A stretch of DNA of 64,000 nucleotides from Pleodorina starrii (taxonomy: Eukaryota > Chlorophyta > Chlorophyceae > Chlamydomonadales > Volvocaceae). The stretch spans positions 3,048,001 through 3,112,000 of the forward strand of contig BRXU01000009.1 in NCBI GenBank assembly GCA_030267565.1, given 5' to 3'. Below, piece after piece: positions 43,508 to 54,005 of this stretch. A program made the translations under genes and the position numbers. The notes below the pieces were generated by a model that saw only the letters and a program-made list of their open reading frames with translations, ran no database searches and was not told the DNA's origin. Within the stretch, counting starts at the first letter, position 1; every line of letters starts with the position of its first letter.

Positions 43508-44705
43508 ATGCAAGCACTCTGGGGCAAGAGTACAAAGGAAACGTATGGCGGAGTGGAGTATTGGCATACTCCTGAGCGCTGTGGATGGTTGCAGAAGCAA
43601 GGTGCGGACTCTTGCGCGTGAAGTTGTATGCGAAAGCCCTTGCTGAAGTTAGTTATGTACACGACCCGCTGTCAACTCCCAGGAGAATACATTAAGACAT
43701 GGAGACGGCGGTAAGTTCAGAAGCTTCTCGTCGGCCTGCCTTCCCGCCTCGTGTCTTGAGTCCTCGGGGTCCCCCCTCCAGGTGGTTTGTGATGAAGCAG
43801 GGCAAGATTTTCTGGTTCAAGAGCGACGTCGTGACGCCAGACTCTGTTCCGCGCGGCGTCATCGACGTGAGTTTGTGCTGGCTATTCGTGCTGGCTATCG
43901 GCGGAGAAGGGGTTTGGGGACGGAAGAGGCGTGCACACGCACACACTAACCAGCGGCCCCTCGCTGGTATTGCGCGCCGCTTGCGCTCCTTCCTGTCCAA
44001 TCTTCTCTGGTTTGCTCTGCCACAGGTCAACAAGTGCCTGTCCATCAAGGGTGCCGAGGACACGCTGAACAAGGCGAACGCCTTTGAAATCTCGACGCAC
44101 GCGGAGAGCATGTACTTCATCGCTGACACGGATAAGGAGAAGGAGGACTGGATTAACGCCATCGGGCGTGCCATCGTCAAGCACTCGCGCAGGTGGGGTA
44201 CGCGGGGGCTTGCTGGGAGGTACGGGAGCCAATCCAACCCTGGGGCGTGGGGCGTGCTGATTTCGGGCTCTAGGGTGCTTGAGGAGAGGGATAAACGTGA
44301 TTGCGAGGTACCAGTGGGGTAGCAAAGATGAGACCACAGCGGTGGAACGGAGGCGACGCTGGCGAACGGGCCCGGGAGCCAGCAATAAATACCTGTACCC
44401 AGGTACAGGTTACCTTTTCAATACGGAAGGGCTGCGACCGCGTTGTAGTCGGAGCGGCTGCGACCACCCCAAGCGGACAGATTCGCTGCGACAGCACAGC
44501 AACGACCGTGGTGGGGCTCAAAGCTCAAGGGGAACCCCCCTCAGCGCTGACCTCTGCTGGTCCAGGCAGGAACACAAACACCATGCAGGGCCTGATAGCA
44601 ATCAGCCGTGGTAAGCCTCGAAGCCGCCTCAGTAACCCAATTGACCCTCTGCCGCTGCGCCCCAGCCTCCTGGAGCACGACCGGCCCGACTACACCAACA
44701 CCTGA
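43508..44705 (+). CDS. Small PH-domain protein, Arabidopsis PH1-like
   Basis: Five short exons (43508-43601, 43683-43710, 43782-43866, 44026-44192, 44666-44705) join in frame to 137 residues; plant PH1 has about 145. The product is almost entirely one pleckstrin homology domain: YWHTPERCGWLQKQG, EYIKTWRRRWFVMKQGK, FWFK, PRGVIDVNKCLSIKGAEDT, FEISTHAESMYFIAD and KEKEDWINAIGRAIV with the PH-signature Trp in the last helix. Plant PH1 binds phosphoinositides at endosomal membranes; a similar membrane-sensing role is inferred here. The second exon is only 28 bases and supplies the EYIKTWRR strand. The last exon codes for 12 residues plus stop, chosen because its frame and position match the family's short acidic tail. 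It is transcribed away from the HLTF-like gene. Confidence 0.9.
44325..44355 (+). repeat. Dispersed intronic motif, copy 3
   Basis: AAAGATGAGACC followed by GCGGTGGAACGGAGGCG, in the last intron of the PH1-like gene. It is more diverged than copies 1 and 2. Confidence 0.5.
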
Positions 44706-46472
44706 GCCAATCCACGTTGTGGAGAGGACCGCGGAGCTTTGCTGGCGGAGCATCACCAGCCGCGTTCCGGGCTCTCGGTGGCATGGCAAGATGGCATACG
44801 AAGAACTGAAGTGCCGTGCAGCCTCCACGGGATGCATGGCCACGTGCCGTTGTTTGTATGTACGGCCGTAGGGCCAGGTTGAGGAGCAAAGCCAGAGGGG
44901 GTGTTGTCACAGCACGGCATGTGCGCGTTTTCGGGCTTGTCGTGCCCCGGAGGCAAGTTGGTGGGCATATGGGGGTCCCTGCACTTCGAACGCACCCGCC
45001 GGATGCGCATCGCCATGGCTGATCGGCACAGGTGGACGTTTTGGAGGTCGTCCAAGCTTGCAGCGAAGGAGCCCGGGCGTTGCCGCGGCCAGTGCCAGCT
45101 GCCAGGGTATGGTGGGTTTGTTGACTTCTTTGTTTGTGGATTGGTTGCGCCTTGCGGCTGATTGATTGTGTTGCAACATGAGTGTGGGGGGCATAAGTGC
45201 AAGTGCGGCCATGTGTGGGAGCCAGGTGGTTCTTTTGCCATCGGGCTGATCATGGCGGGCTGATCATGTCGGGCTGATCATGACGGAGTGCATCATGACG
45301 GTGTTGCTGTTTCTGGGGGTTGAGAGCGCGGCGTTATTGGCAGCTGCCGCAGTGCTTGACGCTGTTGATCATAGTGGCCCCTACACCACCGGCCGAAAGT
45401 GTGGGGGCTGGTGTACGCTGCCCCACTGCGGAAGGCTCTGTACTGTACTGAGCCTGAAGGGACTGCGAGTGGTTAATTTGCCCTGACACAAGCATCAAAT
45501 CCGGTGGACGGACGAGCAGGAGTATCGCTGCGTTGAGCAGGGCGTTGTCTTCGTTGCAACCGCGGGGTAGTATTACCGTCTGTGTGACGCTTTGTGACAT
45601 TGCGAGTGACCCGCGGAGGACCCGCGAGGTTCACAATGCGCAGTCCCGCGCCTTGTAGGGGGTGGTGTGGTTTGGCCCTTGCGGCGTTTCGGAGATGTGC
45701 ACTGACTGTCTGCTGTTGCCGGGAAGTGGTTAGCGAGCTTTCTCTCAAGGTGCCCCCTCCCAGGAAGCAAACTTGGTTGTGAGTGAATATCAAGTATTTG
45801 GATGAAGTCTCACGAGCACCTGAAGCCCGAAGCCCGATTTAAGCCAATCTTAATAAGGGCAAGGGGCTGTCCGACCCTGGGGCCAGTTATACTGTGCCAT
45901 CGTTAAATTGGTTCAAGTATAGAGTTACCGGTACACCTCTACAGACATAACAGCGTCACAACAGCACACGTGCGACGCGAATCTTCCGGTAGGTCGTTCA
46001 CTCATTTCGTGTGCAGGTTGCGCTTTGGAAGCGATGCCATGGGACGTCTCCTTCACAAGATGCGTTTCGGACCCGAGTGCAGCGCGATATCTTGGGAGGT
46101 GCAAGAGCTTCAGTCGACGCAGCTGTCGGATCGGCCACTTACTTGGCTGCATTAATTCACTGCTTAGTGCAATATATACTGCCGTATATGCCGTTGTGGC
46201 GTACAGGCACTTGCTGTGAATGACGCCACGCTCAGGGGTTGAAAACGGGTCGTCGTACGGCGACGGCGTGATATGGAAGTCGTCCCTCACGCCAACGGCC
46301 CCAACCAACGTGTGGTGCGCGATAGCAATAACTGGTACGCGCATTGGAATCGTCATCGTCAATCTTGTGTTTTGTGCGCGACGCTGTGCTTGGTTCGAAT
46401 TACGCTGCAAGGGCCGCCATTGCTTGCAAGTCACACGCTCGACCCAACGCTTCAGCCGCAGCACTTGACAAG
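44706..46472. other. Intergenic region, PH1-like / IMPDH
   Basis: It contains the PH1-like 3' UTR, a 14-bp triple repeat at 45242-45283 and, in its AT-richer right part, the presumed IMPDH promoter. Short open frames here have no splice support or recognisable homology. Confidence 0.55.
45242..45283. repeat. Three 14-bp copies (CGGGCTGATCATGN)
   Basis: The copies differ only at their last base. Each carries the palindrome TGATCA. Confidence 0.9.
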
Positions 46473-49400
46473 ATGCAGAACGGTCATGCTGAAGCTGTCT
46501 ACGATGGTGAGCAACGTCTGTGCATGTGGCGGCTTCGGAATCCGGCGAGCAAATTGTAACATTCCTTCGCTTTTCGTTCACCGCTCGCGCCTCAGGCTTC
46601 AGTTCCAGCCAGCTATTTAACCAGGGTGTTTGCTACACATACGACGACGTCATTTTCCATCCGGGGCACATTTTCTTTGCTGCCCACGAGGTGCGGCATG
46701 GGCGCAACACGTTTTCACTTGCCGCCAGAAAGGCCGACTCTCTGTCGCCTCCGCTATGCGTGTAGGTCGACCTGACCTGCAATGTCACGAAGAACATTAA
46801 GCTCCGCGTTCCCATCGTCAGCTCGCCTATGGACACCGTGACTGAGGCCGAAATGGCCATTACCATGGCGTCGGTAAGCCTCCGTGTCGCTTTCACGCTG
46901 GGACAGGGACCTGCCGAGAACATCAGGGCCAGCTAACCATAAGGAAATATCTCCCTGAATTGCAGCTTGGCGGCATGGGTTTCATCCACTACAACAACAC
47001 GGCGGAGGAGCAGCTGGCACAGGTCATTAAGGCCAAGTCGCACACCCCCGGCTTCATCGTCACCCCCGCGGTCGCGGGCCCCGCTGACCCAGTCAGCAAG
47101 CTGCACGAGCTGAAGGTAGGACGCTGCAAAGGTGTCGGCGGCATCCTGATTCTGGCCAGGCGTGCTCTTGAGAGGGTTCCACGGATGCCCCAATGCCTGG
47201 CTGTGCACATGCGAGACTCACGCCATCTTCCCCCCGCTGTGCGTCGTCTCGCAAAGGGTGCCCCAGCTGGCTTACGCCGCTGTGCCAAGCGCCTCCTGGT
47301 TCCTGTCCACTTCCCTCGCTTGCCGTTTCACGCGGTCTCACTTTTGGCGCTCGGTTCCAATACGTGGCGCTCGGGGGTCAACTGTTGACCACTGCCCGTC
47401 ACCACCGACGTGGCCGTCCCACCGCCTCGACCGTCCCTCGAGCGAATTTGCCTTCATTACCCCTCGAGCGATCGAACGAACCAAGAACTTGCGCGGCTGT
47501 TGCCTAGAACCCTAAACCCTTCCCTTGCGTCGCCTTGCCACGCAGAACACTCGCGGCTTCTCCAGCGTCTGCGTCACGGACACCGGCGCCCTGGGCGGCA
47601 AGCTGCTGGGCATCGTGACCACGCGCGACATTGACTTTGTCAATGACAGGCTCACGCCGCTGAGCGAGGTGATGACCACCGACCTCATCACGGCGCCCGA
47701 GGTGAGCAGAGGAGGATGTGGGTCGTGGGACGGGGCCGTTCTACGAGTAGAGGGGGGCGGCGGTGAGGGTTTTGAGTCTCGCGCTCTCGGCCCCATCCAT
47801 TCCTCGTCCATCTCCCATCCATCTCCTACAGAAAGGGGCAAGTGAAGGGGACCGCAACAGTTTGTCCGTCCCAACTCCCGAGACGCCAGGAGAGGTCACG
47901 ACGGCCATGGCGAGGGGCCCACACATGCTCACACACGCACGCGATTCTGGGCAGAGATGTCGAAGCTGGAAAGGCGCCGGGCTCCGGGCACCGTGGGGTC
48001 GTCAGCCTCTCCGGACCATTGACTCGCTCTCCAGCGCATCTAGAGGCCCCATCCCCTCGCCCCGTGCTCTCCACACCAGCACCAGTTCTCTCTCCGAACC
48101 GTCCCGCGACAACACTCACCCAGCTCCTTCACTGCGTCTGTCAGTCTGTCAGCTTGCCTGTTTGGGCTTGTCATGTTGCTCCGCCCAACTGCCTCCCTCG
48201 CTCCCTGCCTCCCTTCCCACATCAGGGCACCACGCCTGAGGAGGCCGCAGCTGCGCTGAAGAAGGCCAAGAAGAACAAGCTGCCCATTGTCAACGCCGCC
48301 GGGGAGCTGGTGGGCCTGGCGACACGCGGCTACTTTAAGGACGCGCGCTCGTTCCCGGCGCCCGGCGCCCCCAGCGTGGATGCGGCGGGCCAGCTGCGCG
48401 TGGGTGCGGCTGTGGGCACTCGCGATAGCGACAAGGAGCGCGTCAAGCTGCTGTTTGAGGTTGGCAAGGTGGATGCGGTCATCCTGGACTCGTCGCAAGG
48501 CGACTCGACCTACCAGGTGGGGAACCTGGGAAGAGGGTGTTAGGGTCGGTGGAGGGGTGTGGAGCAGGGAAGCGGGGCCCCCACTAAAGGTACCGCCTCT
48601 CAACCTCCGAGCGCCAGTCTTGAACTCCCGTCCCTCCCGCCACGCCCGCCCAGGTCGCCATGATCAAGCACATCAAGGCCAGCCACCCCGGTCTCGACGT
48701 CATCGCCGGCAACGTCGTCACGGGCGCGCAGGCCCGGCGCCTTATCGAGGCGGGCGCCGACGGCCTGCGCGTGGGCATGGGCTCCGGCTCCATTTGCACC
48801 ACGCAGGAGGTCTGCGCCGTGGGCCGCGGCCAGGCCACGGCCGTCTACCACGTCTCCCGCGTCGCCAACCAGCTGGGCTGCCCGATCATCGCCGACGGCG
48901 GCATCCAGAACTCGGGCCACATCACCAAGGCGCTTGCGCTGGGCGCCAGCGCGGTCATGTGCGGCTCGCTCTTCGCCGGCACGACGGAGGCGCCCGGCGA
49001 GTACTTTATGCTGAATGGCCAGCGCGTGAAGAAGTACCGCGGCATGGGCTCGTTGGAGGCGATGGCCAAGGGCAGCGAGACGCGCTACCACTCGGACACG
49101 CAGAGCCTCAAGATTGCGCAGGGCGTGTCGGGCGCGGTGAAGGACAAGGGCAGCGTGCGGCGAACGGTGCCGTTCCTGGCGCAGGCGGTCAAGCAGGGAT
49201 TCCAGGTGAGCGAGGCGGCCGTGCGGCCCCCGACGACCTCCATGCCCTCTTGGGGCGGGCGGGCAGGCAGGCGGCTCTGGCCGTGTGGGCAGGCTGCTGC
49301 CATGTACCGGTATACGGCAGGTCGCGCGGGACCGTGCGCGACCGTTGCGCCGATTGTATTTATTTCTGTCCGCTGTGCCATGGCTCGGATCTGAAGGAGG

Positions 49401-49683
49401 ATTGTTCAGCCCGCCGCGGCTGAGCCCTCCCGCGCTGTTCGCCTACCTTTTGCGAGCCTCACCGCCCTCGCGTCCGTTCACGAGCTCTGACCGTCTTATC
49501 AGTGGGAATTGGGAAACCCTGCCGTCCTGCGCTGCTGCGCTGCAGGACCTGGGCGCCAACTCGATCACCATGGCCCGGGAGATGCTGTACAACGGCGCGA
49601 TGCGCATGGAGGCGCGCACCAACGCAGCGCAGGCGGAGGGCAACGTGCACGACATGGTCGCCTACGAGAAGCGCCCATGGTAA
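46473..49683 (+). CDS. IMPDH: Inosine-5'-monophosphate dehydrogenase
   Basis: It oxidises IMP to XMP with NAD, the committing step of guanine nucleotide synthesis, in the cytosol. Eight exons join in frame to 507 residues, close to the usual 503-514: 46473-46506, 46596-46690, 46766-46873, 46966-47115, 47546-47701, 48226-48516, 48654-49205, 49546-49683. The N-terminal barrel part has [11 protein letters not shown] and [14 protein letters not shown] tandem CBS (Bateman) module spans about residues 110-235. The catalytic loop [11 protein letters not shown] contains the nucleophilic Cys at about 326. [20 protein letters not shown] and the flap-region RYRGMGS equivalent ([11 protein letters not shown]) follow. 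It ends in Tyr-Glu-Lys-Arg-Pro-Trp rather than the AKRTA-like tail of some homologues. The first exon codes only for 11 residues. The ATG was chosen because the next in-frame sequence ([10 protein letters not shown]) aligns with the family N-terminus. Confidence 0.95.
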
Positions 49684-50284
49684 AGCGACCGCGGCGGTGG
49701 CGGCAGCGGCCAGAGCAGTAGCTGTACGGGCAGGGCAGGTGGTCGGCCAGGCTTCAGCCAACGACCAGCCCTGGATTGTTTGTCCTTGGGGGGTAAAAAG
49801 AAGATACCGCAGCGGTTGGTTGGACGACGCTGCCGTGGGCCGTGCAGTGCAGTGCAGCTGGTTGGTTGGGTTAGGTGGTTGTCGGTTGGTTTTGGTTTTG
49901 ACTCGCGCGGATGGTGGCAGGGTCGGGGCGTGCAGCGCCGTCCCGGCGAGGGACCACCATCTAACTGGTTCGTAACCACTGCGTGCGTGCTGTGCAACTC
50001 CGGACGGAATTCCAGTAAAGCTCGTAAGTACAGCACCGAGACATGACACGACATGACCTGAATTCGGTAGCAGGCCCGACCAGAGTATGACCTTATGGTG
50101 TCGAGGGGGAAGGGGAGAAGGCAAGTAGTATTAGGCATGATGGTTCGTGATGGCGACCCCTGGAGGATGCCGTGTAGGCATATACAGCTACAGGAGTACG
50201 TACAGTGAAGACCGTGGAAAGCTGGGGGACTGTCGGGCCGAGCCTCATAAGAGGGGGGCGTAGTTGAGGGGGTGGCAGCTATTT

Positions 50285-50324
50285 CGCGCCCCCTTGTTTA
50301 CTATCGCGCCCCCTTGTTTACTAT
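50285..50324. repeat. Exact 20-bp tandem duplication
   Basis: CGCGCCCCCTTGTTTACTAT occurs twice in a row, within the presumed IMPDH 3' UTR. Confidence 0.95.
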
Positions 50325-50350
50325 CGGAAAGCCTGGACGGAGGCGGTAGG

Positions 50351-50355
50351 TGTAA
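50351..50355 (+). terminator. Candidate TGTAA polyadenylation signal, IMPDH
   Basis: TGTAA about 670 bases after the stop codon. Confidence 0.35.
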
Positions 50356-50673
50356 AATGCAGGTGTGCGGCACACAGGTTGCGCATGAACTTCAGGGGAG
50401 AAGATGGGTTCGAAAGTGGGTGCAGGTAGATACCGGTACGCCGTGTTGTCTTCCTGGGCCCGCCTGTTTGACGTCGGGCATTGCCGGTGCGCAGGCCGGC
50501 GCACACCGTGAACTCGTTGAGGTTTTCGCAGCACTTCGCCATTTTTCGCCAGCACTTGTGGCGGAAAGTCGCGCAACTGGAGGGCTAATGACATTTAAAA
50601 GCGCTGCAGGGTTGCCATATGTATCCTTGCCGCCGGGTCGCCGGCACGGCGAAGCGACGAGCAGTGACGAGGG

Positions 50674-50678
50674 TTACA
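50674..50678 (-). terminator. Candidate TGTAA polyadenylation signal, EMC6
   Basis: TTACA on the plus strand, about 535 bases after the EMC6 stop in transcript sense. Confidence 0.35.
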
Positions 50679-51212
50679 GCATGTCCCCACGCTGACGAAC
50701 GTCGCAGCACTCGCCATGCCCCGCAACAGAAACACACACCAGCATGGCGGTGAGGAGCAGTTGGTAGCAGCAAGGTGAACCCCCGATTCTATGACCCAAG
50801 CCAGTCACAGGAACTGCCGCCTGCTTTGTCCCCCAGGGGCCGTGATGTGGCTAGGAAGCACAACGTATAATCGCCGGACGACGCCTGAAGCCTGCGTGGC
50901 CCATTCGCCCGACATGGAAGCGCCAAGCGAGATAACCACCAGGCCCTCCTTTCCTCCGTGCCACCACCATCGGATTCCTTGCACTTTTCTGACGACACCT
51001 CGCACAACGCATTCCACGCCGCCTGGCCGAAAACCGGTGCTCCAGCTCCAGCTCCGAAATCCCAGAATCTCTATGGAAGCGAGGCGCGTGAGACCCACCA
51101 CACGCCCCGGCTCGCCGTAGAAAGAACGCGGCGACGCTGTCGAAAGTTAGGCGCGCCGGCCCGTGCAGATCCCAAAAAAGACGTCGTATCGATGGTGGCC
51201 GCCCGCTGTGTA

Positions 51213-52325
51213 TCAAAACACGTGACAGATGTTGTAGAATATCATCCAGAAGAGGATGTACGATAGCAACGTCGTGGACGAGAACACCCCGAAAAAGAGC
51301 AACGTGTTCCTGCATTTGCAATAAACGGAGTGTCAAGCGAAAGGTTGGATCCGGCTTCGTGCGCTGAGGCACGACGGAAACACGTGTATCCCAGGGTAGC
51401 AAGGACTACTGCAGCGACACGTCCATGCAAGGCTACGCGGCGGGCGGCGTGGCAGTGCATGCAGCAACCTTTCTACAGCTCGATGCTGTAATCGATGCAG
51501 TTTACGGAAGGCTGCGTGGCAGCTTGGTCGTGGCGGTGCTAGTATACGACATGCCGATGCTGGGGAGGAACTGCAGCCATGATGTCATAACGGTGTCGCC
51601 GACTACACCAACACCGAGCGGGGTGTTGTAGGTAGACCATGTGCAAACACACGATGCACATCCCGCCGTATCCCGCTGACAGGCGCGAGTGGGCCATTCA
51701 CGCCCAGCGTGCTTCAAATGCTTCTATACGGCATGCCGCTGATATTTTACTCCCGGCACCGTTCGATCATGGAGTTAGCCGGGGTTGCCCAAACAACGGC
51801 CCCACGTTCCCACGAGCCCAATACATTCTGGGAACCCTGGGCCGTCCATTCGATACACACCAGGATACAAAGTAGTTTGGTGGATTGGTGCACCCTTTGA
51901 GGAACATGGCCGCAACGCACTGCGTGGTGAGGGGCAAAAAAGGGACAGGACCATGGGTCGCTTGCAGACTTATGGCTCATGCCGCCACAACCGAGCAGCA
52001 TGACATGAGCGCCAAACAAAGATCGTAACCAGCTAGCTCCTTGAGAGCTATCTTACCGCCAGCTGGGCCACGAAGTGGTAAATAAAGCCATGCCAGCCCA
52101 CAACTCCGCAGATACCGACGACGATGCCTGATACGACGGCTACGAAATTCCGCCTACGAGCATAATGTTCAGGTAGAAATGATAAATTGTCTCCAGTCCA
52201 CAGGCGGCCCTTTCGTCGGCAGCAAGCTGTCCTTACAAGAAGCCGAGGGCTTGCAGGTTTGATTTGTATGCTAGGGGGTTAATTAGTTCATCAACCTTGC
52301 CCTTTTGTTGCTTCTTCGGCGCCAT
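51213..52325 (-). CDS. EMC6: ER membrane protein complex subunit 6
   Basis: A subunit of the EMC, which inserts tail-anchored and multipass proteins into the ER membrane. Four exons (52237-52325, 52057-52153, 51861-51919, 51213-51309) join in frame to 113 residues; human EMC6 has 110. The N-terminal cytosolic tail is Lys-rich (MAPKKQQKGK). The first helices read VAVVSGIVVGICGVVGWHGF and IYHFVAQLA, then the KGCTNPPNYFVSW loop aligns with the family's conserved Tyr-Phe-x-Ser-Trp, then LLFFGVFSS and LLSYILFWMIFYNICHVF end the protein as in EMC6 (human end: LFWTFLYGMVHVY). All introns are GT-AG and phases agree. None of the exons exceeds 97 bases, so the gene is easily missed. The region is AT-richer than its neighbours. 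Confidence 0.93.
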
Positions 52326-54005
52326 TTCTAGCACTAGCGGTACGTTCGCGCGCCGTCCGTTCTTTAGTTCATGCTCTAAATGACTCCAAGTTGTAAATGT
52401 TAAATATGGAAGTCAGGCTCGGTGCAACTATTATTGGTGCGCGAACCTTTGCGAGTGAATCGCCGATCGTTCAACGTAAGAGCCTAGGATGCAAGCTGGG
52501 CGCCAGAAGTGGGACTATGTTTACGATGTATGATTTTTAGTGACTGCTCAAATGCACACACACCGCGAACCACTGAGGTGCAACCGCCATTGCACGACAT
52601 GAAACCCCGTGACACCGGTAGACCGGCTTGCCGACTCGCACACACCGGCGGGCGCTACTCCCTGTGGTTCTTATGGTCCGGCGTATTCATTCCGGCGCTC
52701 GGGCTCTGTGCCACTAGCTTGGGAGGGCGGCGTGCCTGCTCACAGGCACACGCACTTAACGGATTAGGTTTTGCTTTCCTCGGGTTCGTGACCAAACCTC
52801 AAGGAATCGCAGCACAGGATCCAAAACCGGCTGGCTTCGCTACCGTCGCTTTGAAATTACGGGCGACGAGGGCGACGAGACTCAGTGCACAAGCCCCGCC
52901 CCGCAGGCTTCGGGAAAACCCCCGAACTTGTCCCGAACCCCTGGGCGCTTCGCGCTGGGGCCCCGCCCAAAACCCCCCGAACTTGTTGCGATGGAAGGCT
53001 CGGATAATGTAGCCGAACCAAGCCGGTTACAAAGTGCAAGATCCAGGCCGATGGGCCGAGCACACATTTGAACATGCTGGGCCGCCGGGGCTTCCTCAAC
53101 AAATCCGCAACACAACCACGCACGGCTCAAACTAGCAGAAGCCGCACTTTGCCGGCCGGTCCCGTCCTCAGTTCGCACTGTATCCCCCACGCAGCTGCCA
53201 CCACTGTCGCAAAGGCGACGCGCAAAGTAAAGGGTTGTATGCTTGTATATGAGCGGCGGTCCTAGCCAACCTCAGCATCCCCAGCCCACCCACACCCATC
53301 CGCTGCTGGCAGGCCCTGGCCTGCACCCCTCGCCGTACGCCCTCCACTGTACGCCGTCGTACGTCGCACGCTTACCCACGCAAGCCCTAGCGTCATCGTT
53401 AGCCTGGTCCAAAGTCACAGGCCGACATGTAATGAAAAAGCACGCGCGGTGAAGGCCAAGTCGCTTTGGGTCTCATCCCTTCCACGGTCTTCTTCGAGCC
53501 CGCGAACCCTTGCCAGCCTTGCTCCACGAAGCGCGAGGGCTGCTGCCCCCGAGCCCTCGACCCGCTCCGCCCGTTGGCCTTGTCAGGTCTGGTTCAACCT
53601 GGTTGCCGAAGTGCGATGTCCGGCTCGCAACGCATCACGTCAAGGCGGTCATTCAAGACTCCGAAGCGAATCTCGCTGACCGGTTCGCCGCGCGCCTCAA
53701 CGCCGCGATCGGCGGGTCTGCGCGGGACGAGGGAGTTGCAGAGGGCATGCAAAGCTCGATGACCAGCCGATACCGGGCGGACAGAGGGATACTTGGGGAA
53801 GGGTAGTAGGGATGGCAGAAACGCGGGAAGCGCGCGGGGGCGGGCAGCGGGAAGGAAGGACGGCCCTGCCAGTACAGCCTGGAGAGGAAGTCACCGCACT
53901 CACTGCACATACCAAGGAAAGCAACGCAAGGGAATTACCGGTATGGTTAGATTAGTGCCTGCAGCGCAAGCGTATCGCGGCCGTATAGCGGCAACCACGT
54001 ACAAG
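52326..54005. other. Intergenic region, EMC6 promoter / PHD gene 3' side
   Basis: It contains the presumed EMC6 promoter (near 52330-52500) and the 3' UTR of the PHD gene. Two similar blocks near 52917 and 52970 share AACCCCCGAACTTGT-like sequence. An open frame on the plus strand at about 53466-53806 has a coding-like look but no homology or start that I can support. Confidence 0.5.
53027..53031 (-). terminator. Candidate TGTAA polyadenylation signal, PHD gene
   Basis: TTACA on the plus strand, about 975 bases beyond the proposed stop at 54006. Confidence 0.25.

Larger units (their letters stand above)
49684..51212. other. Convergent intergenic region, IMPDH / EMC6
   Basis: It holds both 3' UTRs. 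Candidate TGTAA signals on opposite strands at 50351 and 50674 leave about 320 bp between transcripts. A 20-bp direct repeat is at 50285-50324, and a 15-base motif shared with an HLTF-like intron is at 49799-49813. Confidence 0.6.

Noticed and set aside
45925..46581. 218-codon minus-strand frame upstream of IMPDH
   Set aside because: It overlaps the first IMPDH exon antisense and has no recognisable domain or splice support.
52509..53012. 167-codon plus-strand frame upstream of EMC6
   Set aside because: Overlaps repeated AACCCCCGAACTTG-type blocks, has no family resemblance and lies in the probable EMC6 promoter.
53180..53230. CHHCRKGD sequence suggesting a 4CXXC zinc finger (CDCA7 type)
   Set aside because: The required downstream Cys pairs are absent in the next several hundred bases on this strand.
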